A stretch of DNA of 64,000 bases. Source: Ixodes scapularis (lineage: Eukaryota > Arthropoda > Arachnida > Ixodida > Ixodidae). The notes below the pieces were generated by a model, which was not told the DNA's origin, did no database searches, and saw nothing but the letters and a program-made list of their open reading frames with translations. The stretch is from the NCBI RefSeq assembly GCF_016920785.2, contig NW_024609837.1, positions 29,634,786 to 29,698,785 on the forward strand, read 5' to 3'. Made by a program: the position numbers and the translations under genes. Shown here in pieces: positions 33,391 to 43,375 of this stretch (position 1 is its first letter; each line of letters opens with the position of its first letter).

Positions 33391-34392
33391 TAGCTCCTAT
33401 CAAGAATCACAGACTGGGAGAAATTGCCGAGGACTTTGAGACCTGGCGGAATTTTCCTCATTGTGTGGGGGCCGTAGACGAAAAACACGTACATATCGAA
33501 GCCCTTGCCGATTGTGGAAGCCTGTACTATAATTACAAGGTGCTGTATATGGGTCTACAAGTTTACTTTAACATATATCATGTTTTGCAAGAGCGCATGA
33601 AGTGACGTTACATTCGGCTTTTCAGGGTAACCTACTCTATAGTGCTGATGGCCGTCATGGACAGCAAGTCGAGGTTTGTGGTCACAGACGCTGGAGCGTA
33701 TGGTCACCAAAGTGATGGTGGCGTCTTCAAGGCATCAAGGATAGGACAGTGCCTCAGTCAAGGTGCCTTGAATTGTCCACCACCGAATCTGCTGCCATCT
33801 TCCCATGTCATCGCCGCGTACGTCTTCGTTGGAGACGAGGCATTTCAACTGAGGCCGGATTTTCTGAGGCCCTGTCCTGGTTATCAGCGATTATCTAAAA
33901 ATATTCAAATATCGACTGTGTAGAGCGAGGTAACCTTTAGAATTGTTGCACTTGCATTATAATAACAAAAATCACAGTGTTGTCTTTGTCCCATTTCCAG
34001 AAGGCGCGTCGAGAACGCATTCGAAATTTGGGCTACTAGATTTTGCATCTTCCGCAGGCCAATCGACCTCCTCCCAGACCACGCCACTGGAGTCGTCCGC
34101 GCAGCTTGTGTACTGCACAACTACCTACAAGACGACAAATTGCACATGCTAAATGCCTATGCTGATTGAAGTCGACCACTTCGGCAACATCGTTGATGGC
34201 CTGTGGCGCAAGGAGGTCTCTCAACAGACAAACGCGTTGCTCCACCTACTGAGGCTGAGATTGCGGCACGTCGACCAATCTGCCCGAAAATGCAACACAA
34301 TGGCCACCGCAGTGAGAGACCTACACTGCAGGTACTTTGTAAAGGAAGCTGCAATGTCATGGCAAAGGAACCACGCTGGACTGAAATCCTAA

Positions 34393-34870
34393 GTAGTGTC
34401 AGTGGTATGGTGACAAATCACTAAGTTTTCAAGTTTTTGTGTGGGAGGATCGTCTGACCTATTTTCGGTGGAACAGGGAGCTGAGGCCACCATTACAACA
34501 ATATCTTGCCGCTGCGAGTTAGCTACTTTTGAACGGGCGCTCTGGTGTGAGTCGGTTTTTGTGTGAAGCCCACTAGGACTTTGAACAGAGAAAGTGAAAC
34601 ATCTGTATTGTACCAAGACCGGTGCTACTGGAGGGGGATGAAATTAAAGACTCTCCCTGTTCATGTACGGTCTTAATGTGCTTAACTAGGAGTGGACGTA
34701 ATTTATACTCTGCCGCCCGTGGAGGAGTGACCCAGTCCTCTCAGATCCTTGGTTGGATAAGTCGGACGAGTGTTTTCAGTGTACGTTGTGCAAGATCCTG
34801 AACTGACGCGCAGTCCTTAAAAGGAAGCCGGAGTACTTCTTTTAAAAAAAATGAGATAGAGCTTGATTCT
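34393..34870. other. 3' flank of the transposase gene
   Basis: A possible poly(A) signal ATTAAA at about 34646. No further coding sequence recognised. Confidence 0.35.
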
Positions 34871-35065
34871 ATCGTAGTTTTATCCTGTGGATATGAGTAT
34901 CGCGTTCGTTTTCCCCGAAGATGTAACTAAACGCGAGAAAACAAGAAAAAAAAAAAAACCCGACCCGTCGTGGCGTCATTAGAGGGCCTTTCGGCCGCAA
35001 AGCTCCTGTCGCTCGAGGGCCGCGCATGCAATTCCTAGCTTGCCAGGTGTATTCCCCCGTACTGG
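34870..35065 (+). repeat. Dispersed repeat, shared with 54160-54350 (inverted)
   Basis: TTCCCCGAAGATGTAACTAAACGCGAGAAAAC and, about 120 bp on, a GCAATTCCTAGCTTGCCAG stretch occur in reverse orientation near 54262-54300 and 54165-54185. Confidence 0.6.
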
Positions 35066-36537
35066 CACAAGTGTTAACATCTTTTTCTGCCCTTCTTAAA
35101 AAAAAAAATTAGCAAGAGTACGCATGCATAGCTTTGATGGACGCTGCTGGAAGGAACATTCCAAAAACTCCTTTTGTGACGTCACGCTCCTGGAAGGTGG
35201 GCCTTCGGCGGTACTTTGAAAATGATTTTCTGCAACCTCCATGCACCAAATTATAAAAGAAATAATTTCGATATTCGAGATTCTGGAGGTGAAATGAAGA
35301 CGATTTATAAGTGTGTTTCCTCAAATACAAAACCGCTTCAGCTTCCCTTTAACTTGGTGTGTGAGAGTTATTTGAGTAGTCTCCGAAGTATGTGCATTTA
35401 GGTGGTTCAGGTAGATCTGCAACGTGCTTGAGGTAGTGTAGTGTTGAGAGGGAGTGTGTTTGTACACGCCGAAGAAGCGTAGCATCTGCCTTCTCTGCAG
35501 TGTGGAGTGGGCTGTAGGGGGTTATGTGGTTACGACGAAACTATAAGACAAGGCACGGCGAGTTTCCTTCTCGTCGTGCCTTGCGTTGTAGCTTCCGGGT
35601 CACGTAGGGGTCGATTTCGTCTGGCCATTGACAAGGGGTCCTCGGATCGTCGGCGGCGTGCGTAGATGAGTGGGCGGCCTTGCAGCACCGGCGCACAATG
35701 CAAATATTTGCTTTTTGGCGCCGGTTCACCCCATAACTCCAGCAACGTGTTATGTGCCTCTTTATTCATATTTGATGTCTGCCAAAAAGGTGAGCCTGTA
35801 CATTATTTTTTTCGTTTCTAATTGCAACTTTCTTTTGTCTTTTGTTAGCTGTTATCTTTCAACATTTAAAGTGAGTAATAAAAGATTTATTCCTGGATCA
35901 CCCCTGCCTCATGTCACCTCCCTAGTTCATTTCCACCCCGGACCTGTTGCCTGCAAATCAGTCAATTTTTTTGTAGAAAATGGTTGTGGTCTTTGCCTCT
36001 TTTACGGTCAAACTGGCGGACACTTTTTATGGCAGGTATAGCCCAAAGTAGATCGACACAGTACCGGCTGATTCCCCACAGGGTGAGGTGCTATTCTACT
36101 GTTTTCGTCAAACCTACGGTGCCCAATCGGGGGTTTACTTAACACAGAATGCGTTTTATCGGCCGATTTTCATGAAATGAACGACACGCTGGACCACACA
36201 CACAACGTGTGTGTGTGTGAACGTGCCAAACATTCTATACTTCCTCACTGTAGGTCAGCATGAACAAGCTTACGTAAATGTTTAGCTTTTTTTTTAATTC
36301 AAAACAATATTAGCGATTGCGAACATGACAAAAACACTGAAGATAAAGGAAACGACATAAATTAAAAAAAAAAAAAAACACAATTTTTCAGATGCAAAAA
36401 AAAAGCCAAAACAATCATGTTGGTGAAATAATCGCAAACTGTGCACGAAACCAAATTGTCACAGGATTTCAATGACAAATGTCACGCGTGGCACGTGTGA
36501 CATTTACTTAGGGGACTCATTGAATACTAGAAAGACC
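35066..36537. other. Unplaced sequence in the Harbinger block
   Basis: Contains a small inverted repeat (AAGGCACGGCGAG / CTCGTCGTGCCTT, 35553-35585), a GT/AC microsatellite near 36198-36220 and A-rich runs near 36363-36378. One candidate frame is listed separately. Confidence 0.35.
35530..35769 (-). CDS. 79-codon basic frame, unknown
   Basis: Minus-strand frame MNKEAHNTLLELWGEPAPKS... rich in arginine. Harbinger elements normally carry a second gene, a Myb/SANT-like protein that pairs with the transposase; the LLELWG start is faintly like such a domain, but the match is too short to claim. An acceptor-like TTTTTGGCAG lies just before the ATG. Could equally be chance. Confidence 0.2.
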   Translation of the reverse strand: MNKEAHNTLLELWGEPAPKSKYLHCAPVLQGRPLIYARRRRSEDPLSMARRNRPLRDPEATTQGTTRRKLAVPCLIVSS

Positions 36538-36806
36538 CTTCCTCGAAATCTCTTTGCAGATCTGACACGAAGGTCTGTCCAGAAACCGAGAATCGCTGAT
36601 TGGCACCTTGTAATTAAAGCCATTTTACACGCGTGTCACTCGCGTAGCACGCGTCCAGCGCGTTTACATAACAATAGTTGTTGGCACTTCGTAAAAATGT
36701 GAAGCTCGATTTTAATCAAATGGCTTTAATAACAAGGTGCTGTTCAGCATTTCTCGAATTCTAGACAGACCTTTGCGTCATCTGCAAGCAGATTTCAAGA
36801 AAGGAT
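36538..36806. repeat. Imperfect foldback element
   Basis: Left arm contains GCACCTTGTAATTAAAGCCATTTT and CTCGAAATCTCTTTGCAG; right arm carries their inverted counterparts (AATGGCTTTAATAACAAGGTGC, CTGCAAGCAGATTTCAAG). Arms about 85 bp, loop about 95 bp. Confidence 0.65.
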
Positions 36807-37059
36807 ATTTCTACTATGCAACGAGTCCCTTACGCAAAGTGATCGAACAGAAGCGTCAATTGTTATCGCCTGCAATTTTACAAAGGAAGCAACCACAACC
36901 CTCGCGTGGTACTCAAACGCCAGTTTGTTTTAATGCCGAACTCAAGCTTACATCCCCCGGCGAAAAATATTCACTTGGAAGAAGCACATCCGCCGCCCCA
37001 CCCCAGCAGCGAATTTCGAAGACGACGACGTAGGTGACGCATCTTTCGCATTTTTGATT

Positions 37060-37267
37060 CCCACGTAGCTATGACCACCGTGACGTCTTTCACGAGCCGT
37101 GTTTGATTGGCTGTCCGTCCCCTTCGCAAGTGCGGCCGTTCGCAAGGAAAGTTTGGCAAAATACGGAGTCGCGATTTAGTCGAATTCGCACCGCAACTGC
37201 GTTGTGCCGCAAGAACGACGTCGCAATTGCGAAATCGCAGGCAAATTCGCACCATGTGAATCAGGCA
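37060..37267. repeat. Right terminal region of the Harbinger block
   Basis: Repeated GCGA/CGCAATT words up to the terminal repeat ending GTGAATCAGGCA, inverted to 28490 onward. Followed by TAA. Confidence 0.65.
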
Positions 37268-37334
37268 TAAGAGCAGCGATCTGAAGTTTAGTATTTGATT
37301 AACTCGCTTTCCGATCAAATGCACTTCAACATAT

Positions 37335-38245
37335 TGTCACGAATGACAAGTGATGAGGTGGCCAATGACAGATTAAACTGAACGTTTAATGGGGCCAACT
37401 TGTGCCCAAAAATAAAAGAAAACAGAAGATAACATCGGAGCGTCGCGGGCGTCGAAGTCGGCGTAAGAGGAGAATCGATCGCTGGGGCGCGACTGATTGC
37501 AGATCGCCACGCGGAGCCCTTTATGTACAGGTCCCGTCAAAGTAAAACGGAGCACCGGAGTGGCGACCGAACTACATCGCCGCGCTATCTAGCAGCTGCG
37601 GCTGCAACTGATAGGTGCCGTCTGCGCATGCGCGCGTGCCGTTCGCGGTGTCCTCCGTCTTTCTTGCTTGATCCTCGCATTATCGGCGTCTCGAGCTGCC
37701 AAACGCTGTTCCGATAAACATCGCTAGGTGTTCGGCTCCGGCTCGCACGGGGAGGTAACACTGAAGGCAAGTGGCAGAGAGGGGCGAGTGTTGTCGATGA
37801 GCACCGCTCCTTGTGCTATCAGGCGTCGATCTTACGAAGAGCGTTGCGCCGCTCGAACCACCAATAATGTGTGGGTGGGAAGAAGAAAACGGAGGCCCCA
37901 GCGGAAGGCACGTTCGCATGCGCAGACGTAGCTTATCAGTTCCAGCCGGCGCTGCTAGATAGCGCGGCGATGCCGTTCGGTCGCCGATCCGGCGCTCCGT
38001 TTTACTTTGACGGGACCTGTACACGTGTGGGCTTGTGGAATAATCGGCGTAGAAGGTTCGGCGTGTAGAACATTCTGACCTTGAACAAGCAACATGGTTC
38101 TCGAATTTACCAGAACATTAGGTTAGAGTAACGCAAATGCGCATCCGCGGCCAGGAATCGAACCTTGACTTTCTTCGTGGAAAGCACGCGCGATAACCGT
38201 TGGGCCACGAGCGCGCTGCCTACTTGGTCAGCTGCGCTCGCGGCA
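37335..38245 (-). repeat. 3' LTR of copy B, interrupted by a MITE
   Basis: 417 bp of LTR plus the 492-bp MITE and its duplicated TA. Otherwise matches 43376-43794 and 24438-24856. Confidence 0.85.
37528..38019. mobile_element. Foldback MITE, Tc1/mariner type, in the LTR
   Basis: CAGGTCCCGTCAAAGTAAAA at the left and its complement at the right, with TA on both sides (37526-37527, 38020-38021). The empty site TGTACACGTG is seen in copy A and in the other LTR. Inner arm matches include GCGCTATCTAGCAGC / GCTGCTAGATAGCGC. Confidence 0.9.
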
Positions 38246-38373
38246 TTATTCCCCCCTTTAAAAAAAGTGCATCGTCCCGATGCAGCACAAAACGAAAACA
38301 CAGATCCATAACAAAAGGATCGAAGAGTCGCGAGTCACAGTTAACTGTTCACTCTTTGACGAGATCCAGAGTT

Positions 38374-39597
38374 CTATCGTTCATAATACGGCTTGAGCCG
38401 GACGATGTGCACCACCTCGGGTCGTGGCTGGCGTCTTGCAGATGGGCGCGTTCCGTCGGGTTGAACTTCGTAGTTCAGATCGCCGAGGCGCCGGATGTTT
38501 TTGTAGGGTCCGAAATAGCGTTTGAGAAGCTTCTCGCTGAGACCGCGGCGCCGTATCGGTGTCCAGACCCATACCCGGTCTCCGGGTCGCAAGTGGACAT
38601 CCCGGCGACGAAGGTTATACCGGCGTGCGTCGACTCGCTGTTCTTCATGAATCTTGATTCTTGGCAGTTGGCGAGCTTCTTCCGCGCGTTGCGAGATCAG
38701 TTGAGCGTCGTCGTTCCCATCATCGGCCGGCATGTGAGGCAGCATGGCGTCAAGCATCGTGGTAATCGTCCGGCCGTGCACCAGTTGGAATGGTGTCATT
38801 CCCGTGGTTTCATGAACCGCTATGTTGTACGCACACGTGACGTACGGCAATACCTCGTCCCATCTCTTGTGCTCTACGTCGACGTACATGGAGATCATGT
38901 GGGCGATCGTCTTGTTGAGCCGCTTCATTAGCCCGTTAGTTTGTGGATGATAGGCGGTGGTTCGTCGACGGCTGGTGTGACTGAGCCGAAGAACTTCTTG
39001 GGTCAGCTGTGCCATGAAAAATGACCCGCGGTCTGTGATCAGCACTTCAGGTGTGCCGTGTCGAAGGAGAATGGACTCGACGAAAAACTTGGCGACTTCA
39101 AACGCTGTTCCCAATGGAAGGGCTTTCGTCCCGGCGTACCGTGCGAGATAATCTGTGGCGACGATTATCCAGCGGTTTCCTGACGCTGACGGCGAAAAAC
39201 GGCCAAGTAAATTCATTCCAATTTGCTGGAAAGGCGTAGTTGGGGCAGGAATCGGCGGCAGAAGTCGTGCTTGCTTCGTCGGAGGCTTTTTACGTCGTTG
39301 GCACTCATGGCAGGACCGTGTGTACAGATGGACGGTTTTTGGGAGTCTCGGCCAGTGGCACTTGTCACGAATCCGGACGAGCGTCCTGCTGTAGCCGAGG
39401 TGTCCAGCCGTCGGGTCGTCGTGGCTGGCTTGAAAGATTTCTTCTCGCAGGCTGGCCGGAACAACCAGCAGCACGGCAGGGTTGCTTGTTCCGAAGTTCT
39501 TCTTGAAGAGCACGCCTCGCTGCAGAACGAAGCTTGGTAAGTCTCGGGCCAAGACTCGCGGAACTGAACTTCCTTGACCTTCGAGGTGGTCGATCAC
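38374..39597 (-). CDS. Integrase, gypsy copy B
   Basis: An uninterrupted 407-codon frame. Residues ~60-110 hold the HHCC zinc module (HDDPTAGHLGYSRTL...SCHECQRRK). The catalytic core has NLLGRF where copies A and C read DLLG, so the first of the three catalytic acids is asparagine; the second is present (ITDRGSFF); the third region reads NGLMKRLNK where NGxxER is usual. The C-terminal GPY/F module (YFGPYKNIRRLGDLNYEV) is clear. It inserts cDNA into chromosomes in active elements, but the substituted active-site positions argue that this one is inactive although open. Confidence 0.85.
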   Translation of the reverse strand: MIDHLEGQGSSVPRVLARDLPSFVLQRGVLFKKNFGTSNPAVLLVVPASLREEIFQASHDDPTAGHLGYSRTLVRIRDKCHWPRLPKTVHLYTRSCHECQRRKKPPTKQARLLPPIPAPTTPFQQIGMNLLGRFSPSASGNRWIIVATDYLARYAGTKALPLGTAFEVAKFFVESILLRHGTPEVLITDRGSFFMAQLTQEVLRLSHTSRRRTTAYHPQTNGLMKRLNKTIAHMISMYVDVEHKRWDEVLPYVTCAYNIAVHETTGMTPFQLVHGRTITTMLDAMLPHMPADDGNDDAQLISQRAEEARQLPRIKIHEEQRVDARRYNLRRRDVHLRPGDRVWVWTPIRRRGLSEKLLKRYFGPYKNIRRLGDLNYEVQPDGTRPSARRQPRPEVVHIVRLKPYYER

Positions 39598-39753
39598 GGC
39601 GCGAAGTTTCGGGTCGTCTCACTGAAGTGCTCCCATGTCGGTATCTGTAACTGCGCCGAGAAAACGGTCGTCGTCGTCGTCGTCGGTGCTCTCGGAAGGA
39701 GATTCGACTGGGGCCCTAGACAAGCAGTCGGCGTCGTCATGCTTGCGGCCAGA

Positions 39754-40248
39754 CTAATGCACAATGGTTACGTCGAATTCTTGCAGTCGGAGACTCCAGC
39801 GAGCGAGGCGTCCTGACGGGTCCTTGAGGTTGGCGAGCCAACAGAGAGCGTGTTGGTCCGTGACAACGCGGAACGGGAGCCCGTACAGGTACGGTCGAAA
39901 CTTGGTTAACGCCCAGATGACAGCGAGACATTCCTTGTCGGTCGTTGAGTAATTTTTCTCTGCCTTGGACAGTGCCCGGCTTGCGTAAGCGATCACTCTC
40001 TCTGCTCCGTCTTGTCTTAGGACGAGTACCGCGCCGAGTCCGGCGTTGCTGGCATCCGTGTGAACTTCCGTTTCCGCCGCTGGATCGAAGTGTCCGAGGA
40101 TAGGGGGCGATTGAAGTCTTTCCTTCAGTTCGTTGAACGCTTTTCTTGCTCCTCCCCCCACTGTAAGTTCACGTCGTCCTTCGTCAGATGCGTGAGCGGT
40201 GTGGAAATCTTGGCGAAATCGCGAACGAAACGCCTGTAGTAAGCGCAC
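39754..40248 (-). pseudogene. RNase H, gypsy copy B
   Basis: A 164-codon frame covering the thumb/connection (LLQAFRSRFRQDF is out of native frame), then the RNase H motifs HTDASNAGLGAVL, KNYSTTDKECLAVIWAL and VVTDQHALCWLANL, and ending with LQEFDVTIVH. It overlaps the RT frame by about 120 bp, showing a frameshift between the two. Confidence 0.8.
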
Positions 40249-40998
40249 AGTCCGAGAAATCTTCTTACGGCTTTCTTGTGTGATGGCTTCGGGAATGCGG
40301 CGACAGCGGATGTCTTTGCCGGGTCAGGGCTTACACCCTCAGCTTTCACGTCATATCCCAAGAATTTAAGCTCGCCGTAAGCGAACTGACAATTTGACGG
40401 CTTTAGTGTCAGTCTAGCATTCTGGATAGCCTGTAGCACTGCTCGCAGACATCTCAGGTGCTCGTCGAAGTCGCTTGCGAATACCACGACGTCATCGAGG
40501 TAGTCGAGACAACTTTGCCATTTCAAGCCTGAGAGGACGGTATCCATTACGCGCTGTAAGGTCGCCGGTGCTCTGCACAGTCCAAACGGCATCACTTTAA
40601 ATTCGTACAGTCCGTCCGGCGTGACGAAGACCGTCTTCTCCCGATCTCGTTCGTCGACCTCTATCTGCCAGTACCCGCTCTTCAAGTCCATCGACGAAAA
40701 GTAACGGGCGTGGCGCAGCCGATCCAGGGTGTCGTCAATGCGGGGCAGTGGATAGACGTCCTTTTTTGTTACGGCTTTCAATCGACGATAGTCCACGCAG
40801 AACCGGAGTCCCGCCCTTCTTTTTCACCAGGACTACCGGTGAAGCCCACGGACTGTTTGAGGGCTGGATTATGTCGTCGTCGAGCATTTCTTCAACTTGC
40901 TTCTGAATGACTTCTCTTTCTTTCACCAAAACACGGTACGGCGATCGATGAACGTGAAGTGCGTCGTCATCAGTAACAACTCGATGTTTCGCAAGCAT
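40125..40998 (-). pseudogene. Reverse transcriptase, gypsy copy B
   Basis: Two frames: 40998-40735 has the fingers (SPYRVLVKEREVI, NSPWASPVVLVKKKGG) and is followed after a shift by 40796-40125, with MDYRRLKAVTKKDVYPLP, YFSSMDLKSGYWQIEV, MPFGLCRAPATLQRVMD and the YLDDVVVF catalytic box intact. Downstream KFLGYDVKAEGVSPDP and RRFLGLCAYYRRFVRDF are the RT thumb. A frameshift at about 40790 and another at its end break the polyprotein. Confidence 0.85.
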
Positions 40999-41148
40999 CG
41001 TTTGGCGTACCTTTGACGAAGTGGAGAAGCACTCACTGAACTCGGCGAGAAGGTCGCTGAGTTGTCGCCGTTGTGGGGTAGGCAGGGTTGGATCGATGTC
41101 GAACTGCGAAGGCGGCGTAGTCTGGTGTGGCCACGAGGAGAGGTCTTC

Positions 41149-41817
41149 TTATACTCCGGCGATAGCGGCTGAGTCGGAAAGTTCTTCGGCGTAACCCACG
41201 GCGGTGCCTTTCGTAAGGTGCTGAGCCTCCTCTCGGAAGTTCGTCACGAGTGCAACCGTGCGTCCGTATTGGAGCTCTGCGATGCCTCTTGCGACGCCGA
41301 TCCCTCTTGCTAGTAGCAGTTCGACGCTACCTTCCAGCAAAGCTTCTCCGCAGATGCCTTTTTCAGTCGCGACAGGCACAACTACACTCGAGCGTGGTGG
41401 CAAGTTCACGTGGTCGGAGAGTACACGCACTGTAGCTGACATGGCTGCCGTAGTTTTGTGATCCTCAGTCACTACGACAGGTTTCCGCCGCCTCAACTCG
41501 TTGGCTTCCAGGTCGATGACGGCGCCGTATTCGCACAAGAAGGTTATTCCGAGTATAACGTCTCTCGCACAGTCTCGTAGAACGACGAACTTTACCGGAT
41601 ACGTCTCGCCGTGAATCTCGACACGAGCAGTGCATCTTCCGACTGTCGTGATAAGATGTCCCCCGGCGGTTCGTATCTGTGGGCCTTCCCACGGCGTCGT
41701 CACTTTCCGAAAGCGTTGGGAGAGGCTCCCACTCAGGACGGACTGGTCTGCTCCGGTGTCGACGAGAGCCGACGCGTCGTGGCCGTCAATACCGATGTTT
41801 AGGATATTCTTTACCAT
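41149..41817 (-). CDS. Aspartic protease, gypsy copy B
   Basis: A 222-codon frame: ASALVDTGADQSVLSGSLSQ is the DTGA active site; ARDVILGITFLCEYGAVIDL is the closing motif, with the usual aspartate of ILGxDF changed to threonine. The longer C-terminal extension (LPPRSSVVVPVATEKG, LVTNFREEAQHL) links protease to RT in this family. Stops just before the RT because of an in-frame TAA at about 41149. Processes Gag-Pol. Confidence 0.8.
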   Translation of the reverse strand: MVKNILNIGIDGHDASALVDTGADQSVLSGSLSQRFRKVTTPWEGPQIRTAGGHLITTVGRCTARVEIHGETYPVKFVVLRDCARDVILGITFLCEYGAVIDLEANELRRRKPVVVTEDHKTTAAMSATVRVLSDHVNLPPRSSVVVPVATEKGICGEALLEGSVELLLARGIGVARGIAELQYGRTVALVTNFREEAQHLTKGTAVGYAEELSDSAAIAGV

Positions 41818-41930
41818 TGCAGAAGCAGCGTTTCAGTCTCTGGTGACGTTTGAGGGGGGGCCCTCCGAAGTTCGTGGAGGATGTTGGCGTCGGTCGTCTT
41901 AGGCAACTCTACCTCCAGGAGTTGCCGCAC

Positions 41931-43350
41931 CTAGTTTCCCCGGCGAGGAGTGAGGGGTGGCAGGATTTCACGTCGGGGTCGGTGCATCGGCGAAGCTGGA
42001 CGTCGTGGCGAAGGCGACCGGGACTCTCGGCGGTTCGCAGGCTCGGGGGACTGTGGCCCTCGCAGGAACTCGTCGATCTCCCGAGGGCGTTGACCATAAC
42101 GGGGACGCGAGTCGTTTGGGTGGAACCCGCGCAGCCCGATTCGTCGGTATGGGCATCGGCGGTAGGTGTGGTCTGCTTCCCTGCAGTGGAAGCACAGAGG
42201 GCGTCGGTCGGGCGTTCGCCACACGTCGGTCTTCCGGGGTGCGCGGGGCGCCTGGCAGGCGTACTGGACCTGGTCGTCGTGGTGTCGGTCGTGCTGCGGC
42301 GCAGGAGACTGACGTAGGGGCGGCGCGACATTGGCGCGAGGAGGAGGCGGTGGCCATCGGGCCACTGCGGCGTAAGTCAGCGTCGGTACTTCCGAGACTG
42401 CTATGCTTCTGGGAGCCTCTGGCTGAATGGCTCTCTGCACCTTTTCCCGCACGACCTCGGCGATCGAGAGCGAAGCTGGTCGGTATAAGGCGAGTAGCAG
42501 TTTTCGGAGCTCCTCCCGGTCGACGTCGCGAATGATCTCGCGAATGCCTGGGATGCTGGAGGCAAGGTAGCCGCTAGACGGCCGGGGGGCAGCGAGGCCG
42601 GGGGGCAGTGAGGCCGGGTATTCGCTGATGGTGACTGGCTCGGGCTTGCAGGGCACGCTCGATGTTCGTTGCCTCAATGACAAAATCTTGGACTGTTGTC
42701 GGAGGGCTGCAGACCAAGCCGCCGAAGATATCGTCTCTCACGCCCCGTATGAGGATTCGCAGCTTCTTTTCTTCTGTGGCCCGAGGGTCGGCGCGGGCGC
42801 ACAGGCGCAGAACGTCCTCCACGAAGGCGGCGATGGTCTCGTTGGGGCCTTGGATTCTGGTTCGCAGTAGATCCTCGGCTCTCTCTCGGCGGTTGTGGTT
42901 GATAAATGTGGCCTTCAGCTCGCTCTTGAAAATGTCTCACGATGTCAAACAGGATTCATGATTTTCGTACCACTGCTTGGCGGTCCCCTCGAGCGAAAAA
43001 TAGACGTTGTGCAGGCGCTGCTCATCTGCCCAGCCATTGTGGCGGGCAACGCGGTTGTACTGGTCGATCCAGTCTTCGATATCTTCGTACTGATCGCCGT
43101 GAAACGGAGCAGCCATCCGCGGTGCGATGGGCAGGTAAACGATGGTAGACGCGGCCGGGGCCTGCGACTGCTGGTTGTCCATCGCCGGCCTCGTTGGCTG
43201 CTTGGTCCCGGGTGGCAGAAATCCGTGTTCCGGGTGTAGACCTTGGATGCGGCGACTTGGTCGGGTCTCGATCTGGTCGTCGTTGGGTCCTCCGGAGCTT
43301 GGGTTCGGACTTGTACTGCAGGAACTTGGAGGGGTGCGCTGCACGGACAT
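41931..43350 (-). pseudogene. Gag, gypsy copy B (three frames)
   Basis: Frames 43350-42937 (start MSVQRTPPSS; contains MAAPFHGDQYEDIEDWIDQY and LEGTAKQWYENHES, capsid-like), 42822-42574 (MEDVLRLCARADPR) and 42683-41931. The last holds a complete zinc knuckle, CFHCREADHTYRRC (CX2CX4HX4C), and a basic serine/arginine/proline-rich tail. Gag packages RNA; the knuckle binds it. Two frameshifts (near 42940 and 42650) break the protein. The start is homologous to that of copy C. Confidence 0.85.
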
Positions 43351-43356
43351 GCGGTA

Positions 43357-43372
43357 CCCCGCACCTCCACCA
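43357..43372 (-). promoter_or_regulatory. Primer binding site, copy B
   Basis: Minus strand TGGTGGAGGTGCGGGG, three bases after the LTR end. The same site occurs in copy C with one change. It complements a tRNA 3' end; I do not name the tRNA. Confidence 0.7.
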
Positions 43373-43375
43373 AAA

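Larger units (their letters stand above)
30888..34392 (+). pseudogene. PIF/Harbinger transposase gene (HARBI1-like), spliced and broken
   Basis: Six exon-like blocks in order. 30888-31054 (MMAATLDDDEF); 31111-31274 (DPDQFRRYYQIRPNTFERL, RVRLAITLR); 31413-about 31536 (YLSSATSIQDLALQF, then frameshift, HIWKVLRPKH); about 33400-33539 (HCVGAVDEKHV); 33626-33929 (YVFVGDEAFQLR); 34001-34392 (RRVENAFEIWATRF, VLHNYLQ, GLWRKE). Splice junctions are visible: TTTGAG/GTAAAA to TTCAG/GTACCT; ACAAG/GTGCTG to TTTCAG; GCGAG/GTAACC to TTCCAG/AAGG. The DDE-type residues (GAVD, GDEAF, VENAF) are all present. Several one-base shifts, and MITEs in the third intron, make it dead. The encoded nuclease cuts terminal repeats with its Myb-like partner. 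Confidence 0.85.
28490..37267. mobile_element. PIF/Harbinger-bounded block with nested elements
   Basis: Left end GCCTGATTCACATGGTGCGA at 28490, right end the inverted match ending at 37267 (TCGCACCATGTGAATCAGGC then A). The left is preceded by TTA(A), the right followed by TAA, both fitting the TWA target rule of PIF/Harbinger. Inside: a hAT element, a Harbinger transposase gene, two related MITEs, an oddly placed basic ORF and a foldback. The length (8.8 kb) reflects nested insertions. Whether the outer ends belong to the same original element as the transposase is not proven: a further end-like sequence (TTAGGGCCGATTCAGACG) sits at 30652. Confidence 0.65.
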
